From Pseudomonas bohemica (GTDB taxonomy: Bacteria; Pseudomonadota; Gammaproteobacteria; Pseudomonadales; Pseudomonadaceae): a DNA stretch of 64,000 nucleotides. Each line of letters opens with the position of its first letter. Positions within the stretch are counted from its first letter, which is position 1. The stretch covers positions 62,001 through 126,000 of the forward strand of contig NZ_NKHL01000111.1 of NCBI RefSeq assembly GCF_002934685.1, given 5' to 3'. This document shows positions 57,806 to 64,000 of the stretch, piece by piece. A program made the translations under genes and the position numbers. Under the pieces are notes generated by a model. That model saw only the letters and a program-made list of their open reading frames with translations, searched no databases and was not told where the DNA came from.

Positions 57806-59848
57806 ATGAGTAATACCGGCAAGTCACTGGAAGGCGCGCGCAGCCGCTCGCAAATCATCGCGCTGTTCGTTGGCCTGATCATTTTCATCATGCTGCTGTT
57901 CGTCAATTTTGCGTACTTGAGTACCCAGTCCAACTACGACAAGCAGTACATCGGCCATGCGGGCGAGCTGCGCGTGCTGTCCCAACGCATCGCCAAGAAC
58001 GCCACCGAAGCCGCCGCCGGCAAAGCCGCAGCCTTCAAGCTGCTGGCCGATGCGCGCAACGATTTCGACACGCGCTGGGGTTACTTGAAGAAGGGCGACA
58101 AGAACACCGGCCTGCCTGCGGCGCCTGCTGCCGTTGCCGATGAACTCAAAGCGGTGCAGAACGACTGGGAAAATCTGCGCAAAAGCACTGATGTCATCCT
58201 GGCTCGCGAACAGACCGTATTGTCCTTGCATCAGGTGGCGGCGACCCTGGCCGAGACCATTCCGCAATTGCAGATCGAGTCGGAAAAAGTCGTCGACATC
58301 CTGCTGCAAACCCGCGCGCCCGCCAGCCAAGTGGCCCTCGCGCAGCGTCAGTCGCTGTTGGCCGAGCGCATTCTCGGGGCGGTGAATACCGTGCTTTCGG
58401 GCGATGAAACAGCGGTTCAGGCAGCCGATGCTTTCGGTCGCGATGCCAGCCAGTTCGGTCGCGTGCTCAACGGCATGCTCGAGGGTAACGCGACCCTGCG
58501 GATCGCCCAGGTCGAGGACCGCGACGCGCGAGCGCGACTGGCTGAAATTGCCGAGTTGTTCCAGTTCGTGTCGGGATCGGTTGACGAAATTCTCGAAACC
58601 TCGCCGGAACTGCTGGATGTGCGCGAATCGGCAGGCAACATTTTCACGCTCTCACAGACCCTGCTGGACGAGGCCTCGTTACTGGCCAACAGCTTCGAAC
58701 ACATGGCCGGCGGCCGAACGGCGAATATCTACATAGGGTACGTTCTGGGCTTGCTGGCACTGGCCTCGATCATTCTTATAGGTCTGGTGATGGTTCGGGA
58801 AACCAATCGCCAGTTGCGCGAAACCGCCGAGAAGAACGAGCGTAACCAGACTGCGATCATGCGCCTGCTCGACGAGATCGAAGACCTGGCCGATGGCGAC
58901 CTGACCGTAGCCGCTTCGGTGACCGAAGACTTCACTGGCGCCATCGCCGACTCCATCAACTACTCCATCGATCAGCTGCGCGAACTGGTGGCGACCATCA
59001 ACCTGACCGCCGAGCAGGTGTTCGGCGCGGTCAAGGATACCCAAACCACCGCGACCCAACTGGCTGCGGCGTCGGAGCATCAGGCGTTGCAAATCGCCGC
59101 AGCGTCCAATGCGGTCAATGACATGTCCCGTTCGGTCGAGCAAGTGTCGGCCAACGCTTCAGAGTCGGTGGCGGTCGCCGAGCGTTCCGTGGCGATTGCC
59201 AACAAAGGTAACGAGGTGGTGCACAACACCATCAATGGCATGGACAACATTCGCGAGCAGATTCAGGACACCTCCAAACGCATCAAGCGCCTCGGTGAGT
59301 CTTCCCAGGAAATCGGCGACATCGTCAGTCTGATCGACGACATTGCCGATCAAACCAACATTCTTGCGCTCAATGCCGCGATTCAGGCGTCGATGGCAGG
59401 GGATGCCGGCCGCGGCTTCGCGGTCGTGGCGGACGAAGTGCAGCGTCTGGCCGAACGTTCTTCGTCGGCGACCAAGCAAATCGAAACGCTGGTCCGCGCC
59501 ATTCAAAATGACACCAACGAAGCGGTAATCTCGATGGAACAGACCACCACCGAGGTGGTGCGGGGTGCTCGATTGGCGCAGGATGCCGGTGTTGCTCTGG
59601 AAGAAATCGAAGGTGTTTCCAAGGTGTTGGCGGCGCTGGTCGAGAGCATCACCAACGCCGCTCAGCAGCAGGCGGCACTGGGTCAGCAAATTTCCGCGAC
59701 CATGACCGTGATCCAGCAGACCACCACGCAGACCACCTCGGGCACGGCGGCCACTGCGCAGAGCATGGGCAATCTGGCGAAAATGGCCAGCGAGATGCGC
59801 CGTTCGGTGTCCGGTTTTACACTGCCGCCTTCACGGGATCAGCATTGA
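57806..59848 (+). CDS. pilJ: PilJ, methyl-accepting receptor of the Pil-Chp system
   Basis: 680 residues. Cytoplasmic start, TM1 at about 17-37, a periplasmic sensor made of two PilJ-type four-helix modules (about 45-300), TM2 at about 308-328, HAMP-like linker, then an MCP signalling domain with the hairpin region around 502-555 ([44 protein letters not shown]). Senses surface contact, probably through the pilin PilA. No pilK methyltransferase gene follows; chpA begins 36 bp later. Confidence 0.97.
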   Translation: MSNTGKSLEGARSRSQIIALFVGLIIFIMLLFVNFAYLSTQSNYDKQYIGHAGELRVLSQRIAKNATEAAAGKAAAFKLLADARNDFDTRWGYLKKGDKNTGLPAAPAAVADELKAVQNDWENLRKSTDVILAREQTVLSLHQVAATLAETIPQLQIESEKVVDILLQTRAPASQVALAQRQSLLAERILGAVNTVLSGDETAVQAADAFGRDASQFGRVLNGMLEGNATLRIAQVEDRDARARLAEIAELFQFVSGSVDEILETSPELLDVRESAGNIFTLSQTLLDEASLLANSFEHMAGGRTANIYIGYVLGLLALASIILIGLVMVRETNRQLRETAEKNERNQTAIMRLLDEIEDLADGDLTVAASVTEDFTGAIADSINYSIDQLRELVATINLTAEQVFGAVKDTQTTATQLAAASEHQALQIAAASNAVNDMSRSVEQVSANASESVAVAERSVAIANKGNEVVHNTINGMDNIREQIQDTSKRIKRLGESSQEIGDIVSLIDDIADQTNILALNAAIQASMAGDAGRGFAVVADEVQRLAERSSSATKQIETLVRAIQNDTNEAVISMEQTTTEVVRGARLAQDAGVALEEIEGVSKVLAALVESITNAAQQQAALGQQISATMTVIQQTTTQTTSGTAATAQSMGNLAKMASEMRRSVSGFTLPPSRDQH

Positions 59849-59884
59849 TCGTCAGGTCTCAAGACTTGGGCAACTGGAGTTACC

Positions 59885-62800
59885 ATGCCTGATCGTCACG
59901 ACTACGTGGCCCTGGAGTGGGTCAAGGGCGAAATAGCCGAAACCCTCAAGCATGCCCGGCAGGCGCTGGACGTCTTCGTTGCGCGCCCTCACGATCCTGC
60001 CGCGATGGATGTCTGCCTGGAACTCATTCATCAGGTGCACGGCAGCCTACTGATGATCGAGTTCTATGGCGCGGCGCTGTTCGCCGAGGAAATCGAACAG
60101 CTGGTGCTGGCCCTGCAACAAGGGCATGTGGTTCAGGAAACCGAAGCCATTCAGTTGCTGGATCAGGCGATGACCCAATTGCCAATCTATCTGGACCGCG
60201 TGCATTCGGCCCGCCGCGATCTGCCGCTGGTGGTGCTGCCGTTGCTCAACGACCTGCGCAGTGCCCGAGGCGAGAGCCTGCTCTCCGAAACCAGTCTGTT
60301 TTCGCCACAACTGCTGTCGATCCCCGAACTCGACGATCAAGCCCTCGCTGAGCGTGACAGCCCTGAATTGCCAGCAAAACTGCGCAAGCTGCGCCAGACC
60401 CTGCAAACTGCGCTGGTCGGCCTGTTACGCGAACAGGATGTGCAGACGCAACTCGGTTACATGAGCAAGGTGTTTGCGCGGCTTGAAGCGCTGTGCAAGG
60501 ACGCGCCGCTGGAGCCGCTTTGGCTTATCGCCTCGGCGTTGGTCGAGACCATGGCCAGCGGCAACTTCACCAACAGCCCGGCGCTGCGCAGCCTGTTCAA
60601 GGACGCCGACAAGGAGCTCAAGCGCCTGTTGGAGCAAGGCATCACCGGAATCAATCAGCCAGCGCCGGATGAGTTGCTGAAAAGCCTGCTGTTCTATATT
60701 GCCAAATCTGACAGTCAGGCCCAGAGGATGATGGATTTGAAGGATCAATATGGCCTGGCCGAAGCGTTGCCGGAAAGCGCGCTGGTGGATGAAGAGCGCG
60801 CGCGCATGGCAGGCCCCGATCGCGATGCCATGCGCTCGGTCATCATCGCCCTGTGCGACGAACTGGTACGCACCAAGGAGCGACTGGATGTCTTCGTGCG
60901 TGGCGATCGCCAGCATGTCAGCGAACTCAACGCTCTCCTGCCGCCTCTTCGACAGATTGCCGATACACTCGCGGTTCTGGGTTTCGGGCAGCCGCGCAAG
61001 GTCATCATCGACCAGTTGGCGGTGGTTCAGGGCATGGCCCAAGGTCAGCGCGAACCCAGCGACCCGACGCTGATGGATGTCGCGGGTGCCTTGCTGTATG
61101 TGGAAGCGACGCTGGCGGGAATGGCCGGGACGGTCGATCAGAGCAGCCCCGAGGAGAGCCGTTTGCCCACCACGGATCTGAGTCAGATTCATCAGTTGGT
61201 GATCAAGGAAGCCCGCGCCGTACTTCAGCAGGCCAAGGACGTGATCGACGATTACATTGATGGCGAGCTCGACCATCAACGTCTGGTGCCGGTGTCCGAG
61301 CAGTTGATACAGGTGCGCGGCGCGCTGGCGATGATCCCGCTGGCCCGCGCTTCCGGCCTGCTGGCGGCGTGCAATGACTACATCGTCGAACATTTATTGA
61401 CGGGCGGGGAGCGTCCGGCCTGGTCGCAGCTGGACCATCTGGCCGATGTCATCACCGGTATCGAGTATTACCTGGAGCGCATGGCCGAAGATCCAGAGGC
61501 ACCGGGCGAGCATGTGCTGGATCTGGCGCAAGACAGCCTGGCCAAGCTCGGTTACTCGCCGGTTGCCGATGCGATCGACGTGCCGGTGCTTGATGAGGTC
61601 ATCAGCCAGGAAGAACTTCGGCAGTTGCGCGAGCAGCAGGCTCCGACCAGCGACAGTCTCAACCCGAGCATCGCCGAAGTGCTGGCCAGTCCTTTGTCAG
61701 CCGTCAACCCGCCTGCACGGCATGTGCCTGCAAGTCTGTTGCCGCCACCCAAGGGAGAGCAGGCGGTCGATGACGAGCTGCGCGATGTGTTTCTCGAAGA
61801 GACCGACGAGGTGCTCGATGCGCTGCTCGAGTACCTGCCGCGTTGGCTCGCCGATACCGGCAATCTCACCGCGCTGGGTGAAATCCGTCGCGCCTTCCAC
61901 ACCCTCAAAGGTAGCGGGCGCATGGTTCGGGCGCTGGTGCTGGGCGAATTGGCGTGGTCAGTGGAGAACCTGCTCAACCGCGTGCTCGAACACAGCGTCC
62001 AGCCGAACGCGCAGGTTAAGCAGGTGCTACAGGATGTGCTGGCGCTGTTGCCGGATGTGATTCGTGATTTTGCCGAAGACGTTCAACGCCAGCGTGATGA
62101 TGTGGATGAGTTGGCCGCGCGCGCCCATGCGCTGGCTCAAGGGGAAAGCGACGAGCCCGCGCTACCGGCGTCTATCGAATTTAAAGACGAAGGCTTCGAC
62201 CCGCAGTTGCTGGAGATATTCCGCCAGGAAGCCCAGACCCATCTCGACGTTCTCAATCGCTATCTCGACGCTGCTCGGCAAGACCCATCGCCGTCTTTCA
62301 GCGACGACTTGCTGCGCGCGCTGCACACCCTCAAGGGCAGCGCCTACATGGCAGGCGTGCTGCCGATGGCCGAGCTGGCCAGTCCGCTGGACCAATTGGT
62401 GCGTGAGTTCAAGACCAACCTGATCGCCGTGGGTCAGCCCGAGATCGACCTGCTGCGTTCGGCCGAGCCGCTGTTCCATCAAGGGTTGGCGCAGTTGGGC
62501 GTCGACCCGCTGATGCCGATCGAAGGTGCCGCGCCACTCATCTCCGCCGCTCACGAACTGCTCGATGAGCGCATGGCCGCCGCCTTGAGCGCCGACAACA
62601 ATGGCCTGCGCACACGGCGCAATCCGCAATTGATCGCAAGCTTCCTCGCTGAGGGCATGGATATCCTGCTGGACGCCGAAAACCTGCTCAAACGCTGGCG
62701 GCAGCATCCCGGCGAGCGCCAGGAACTGAACGCGCTGCTCGACGAACTGACCATGCTTGGCCACGGCGCGCACATGGCCGATCTGCCGCAAATGGATGAG

Positions 62801-64000
62801 TTGTGCGAGGCCCTGCTCGATCTGTATGGCGCGGTTGAAGAGAGCAGCCTTGCGGTCAGCGAGCGGTTTTTCCATGAAGCCGAAAACGCCCATGAAGCGC
62901 TGATCAATATGCTCGATCAAATCGCCGCCGGCCAGCAGGTTGAGCCATGTCCAGAGCGTGTGCGGGCGTTGCGCGAGTTGCTTGATGAAGCGCTGGATCC
63001 TGGTGCGATGGGCATCATCAAAAGCGATGGGGGCCTGGCGACTAGTGTCACCGAGCTGAGCCAGGCCACCGAAAGCCTTGACACTAAACCTGACCAACCC
63101 GCGCAACTGCCGCGCGATGAGATTGATCAGGAAATCGTCGATATCTTCCTCGAAGAGGCGGTCGACATTCTCGACAGCGCAGGCCACGCCTTGCAGCGCT
63201 GGCTGGATGATCCGGAAAACCCGCTGCCGCTGTCGTCGTTGCAGCGGGATCTGCACACCCTCAAGGGCGGCGCGCGGATGGCCGAGATCGGCCCGGTCGG
63301 CGATCTCGGGCATGAGCTTGAATCGCTTTATGAAGGCTTGATCGACCGGCGCTGCAGTTACACGCCCGCGCTCGCCGATCTGCTAATGCGCAGCCACGAT
63401 CATTTGGCAATGATGCTCGAACAGCTGCAAAACCGCAGCGAACTGACGCCGCCCGAGACGCTGATCGAGTCGATTCGCGAATTCCGCCAATCGAGCAGCA
63501 GTGTGCCCACTTCCGGAAGCGAGCCGCGTAATGTCGGGTCGATGATCCAACCACTGGACGAGCGCGATCCCGAGTTGCTGGAGATCTTTCTCGAAGAAGC
63601 CGACGACCTCATCGAAAGCTCGAGCGCTGCGCTGGTGCGCTGGCAGGCCGATCCGCAGAACACCGTGGAAGTGGAAAACCTGCTGCGCGACCTGCACACC
63701 CTAAAGGGCGGCGCGCGCATGGTGGAGATCGCCCTCATTGGCGATCTGGCCCATGAGCTGGAGTCGTTGTACGAGGGCCTGGCTTGCGGGGCGCTGAAAA
63801 ACAGTGCGCTGCTCAACGGCCTGCTGCAAAGCGGCCACGACATGCTTGCCGACATGGTCGACGCCGTCCGCGGTTACGAGCCGCTACCCAATCCGACGCT
63901 GTTGATCGACAGCATCACGCACTACTCCTCATCGGGCGGCATTCAGGAAGCTGTCGTCAAGCCGGCGGAAACATCTACACCTGCCGCGCCGCCTGCTGCC
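59885..64000 (+). CDS. chpA: ChpA, multi-domain CheA-type kinase of twitching motility, 5' part (cut by window edge)
   Basis: The first 1372 residues are visible; the reading frame is open to the window edge, so CheA kinase, CheW and receiver domains should lie beyond. A series of HPt modules can be seen from HxxKGxx motifs: His49 (IHQVHGS), His672 (FHTLKGS), His814 (LHTLKGS), His1124 (LHTLKGG) and His1271 (LHTLKGG). Between them is a module whose phosphorylated position is Thr956 (LTMLGHGAHMA), matching the Tpt domain described for P. aeruginosa ChpA, and one near 475 with Ile in that place (LIQVRGA). ATG 59885 follows GGAGTTACC. Family call certain; domain tally partial. Confidence 0.95.
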   Translation, partial: MPDRHDYVALEWVKGEIAETLKHARQALDVFVARPHDPAAMDVCLELIHQVHGSLLMIEFYGAALFAEEIEQLVLALQQGHVVQETEAIQLLDQAMTQLPIYLDRVHSARRDLPLVVLPLLNDLRSARGESLLSETSLFSPQLLSIPELDDQALAERDSPELPAKLRKLRQTLQTALVGLLREQDVQTQLGYMSKVFARLEALCKDAPLEPLWLIASALVETMASGNFTNSPALRSLFKDADKELKRLLEQGITGINQPAPDELLKSLLFYIAKSDSQAQRMMDLKDQYGLAEALPESALVDEERARMAGPDRDAMRSVIIALCDELVRTKERLDVFVRGDRQHVSELNALLPPLRQIADTLAVLGFGQPRKVIIDQLAVVQGMAQGQREPSDPTLMDVAGALLYVEATLAGMAGTVDQSSPEESRLPTTDLSQIHQLVIKEARAVLQQAKDVIDDYIDGELDHQRLVPVSEQLIQVRGALAMIPLARASGLLAACNDYIVEHLLTGGERPAWSQLDHLADVITGIEYYLERMAEDPEAPGEHVLDLAQDSLAKLGYSPVADAIDVPVLDEVISQEELRQLREQQAPTSDSLNPSIAEVLASPLSAVNPPARHVPASLLPPPKGEQAVDDELRDVFLEETDEVLDALLEYLPRWLADTGNLTALGEIRRAFHTLKGSGRMVRALVLGELAWSVENLLNRVLEHSVQPNAQVKQVLQDVLALLPDVIRDFAEDVQRQRDDVDELAARAHALAQGESDEPALPASIEFKDEGFDPQLLEIFRQEAQTHLDVLNRYLDAARQDPSPSFSDDLLRALHTLKGSAYMAGVLPMAELASPLDQLVREFKTNLIAVGQPEIDLLRSAEPLFHQGLAQLGVDPLMPIEGAAPLISAAHELLDERMAAALSADNNGLRTRRNPQLIASFLAEGMDILLDAENLLKRWRQHPGERQELNALLDELTMLGHGAHMADLPQMDELCEALLDLYGAVEESSLAVSERFFHEAENAHEALINMLDQIAAGQQVEPCPERVRALRELLDEALDPGAMGIIKSDGGLATSVTELSQATESLDTKPDQPAQLPRDEIDQEIVDIFLEEAVDILDSAGHALQRWLDDPENPLPLSSLQRDLHTLKGGARMAEIGPVGDLGHELESLYEGLIDRRCSYTPALADLLMRSHDHLAMMLEQLQNRSELTPPETLIESIREFRQSSSSVPTSGSEPRNVGSMIQPLDERDPELLEIFLEEADDLIESSSAALVRWQADPQNTVEVENLLRDLHTLKGGARMVEIALIGDLAHELESLYEGLACGALKNSALLNGLLQSGHDMLADMVDAVRGYEPLPNPTLLIDSITHYSSSGGIQEAVVKPAETSTPAAPPAA

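Noticed and set aside
62162..63313. 383-residue minus-strand frame inside chpA
   Set aside because: Antisense to HPt modules of chpA whose motifs are clear.

Overview
The window is a chromosomal segment of a Pseudomonas, most likely of the fluorescens/syringae lineage. Three things support this. Nearly every gene is a recognisable Pseudomonas housekeeping gene in a typical Pseudomonas order (glnA-thiI-typA; ggt-ferredoxin-coaD; M16 pair-ftsYEX-rpoH; thiSG-trmB; hemW-rdgB-metWX; yggT-proC-yggS|pilT; pyrC'-pyrB-pyrR-ruvX-algH; tonB3-gshB-pilGHIJ-chpA). Coding sequence is GC-rich. Intergenic gaps carry many paired REP palindromes of the GTAGGAGCGCGCTTGCCCGCGA and GTGGGAGTGAGCTTGCTCACGA kinds. 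I see no prophage, insertion sequence, CRISPR array, rRNA or tRNA. The species call is inference.

Layout. 1-4.9 kb: glnA (5' part only, cut by the left edge) is divergent from thiI, followed by typA. The glnA upstream region has a textbook sigma-54 promoter and two NtrC-type boxes. 4.9-10.4 kb: a YkgJ-type zinc/iron cluster protein, an uncharacterised GTPase/membrane-protein pair (DUF3482/DUF2868), folA and a secreted phosphorylcholine phosphatase. 10.5-16 kb: ilvD, rlmI, an HDOD protein and mutM. 16-23.7 kb: a small exported protein, gamma-glutamyltransferase, ferredoxin, coaD, a coniferyl-type aldehyde dehydrogenase, an MFS transporter, a TetR regulator and a mercaptopyruvate sulfurtransferase. 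23.7-27.6 kb: a methionine-type ABC transporter (metNIQ) behind an AzlCD amino-acid exporter. 27.7-32.2 kb: an alpha/beta hydrolase, rsmD and a pair of M16 peptidases, one active-type and one lacking the metal site.

32.5-36.8 kb: ftsY-ftsE-ftsX and rpoH, linking membrane-protein targeting, division and the heat-shock sigma factor. 36.8-46.9 kb: mtgA, thiS-thiG, trmB, hemW, rdgB, metW-metX and the yggS-proC-yggT operon. 47-64 kb: the type IV pilus part. pilT sits divergently from yggS. The pyrimidine cluster follows, with a catalytically dead dihydroorotase-like subunit next to pyrB. Then come ruvX, algH, a TonB3-like protein, gshB and the Pil-Chp chemosensory operon pilG-pilH-pilI-pilJ-chpA, with chpA running off the right edge.

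The thiazole pathway is represented by thiI (with its rhodanese domain), thiS and thiG. Methionine supply is represented by metX/metW and by the MetNIQ importer. Twitching motility is represented by pilT, tonB3 and pilGHIJ-chpA. The most notable departures from the P. aeruginosa plan are the absence of pilK between pilJ and chpA and of pilU after pilT. Starts were moved from the longest possible frame whenever a ribosome-binding site, a signal peptide or the conserved family N-terminus required it.
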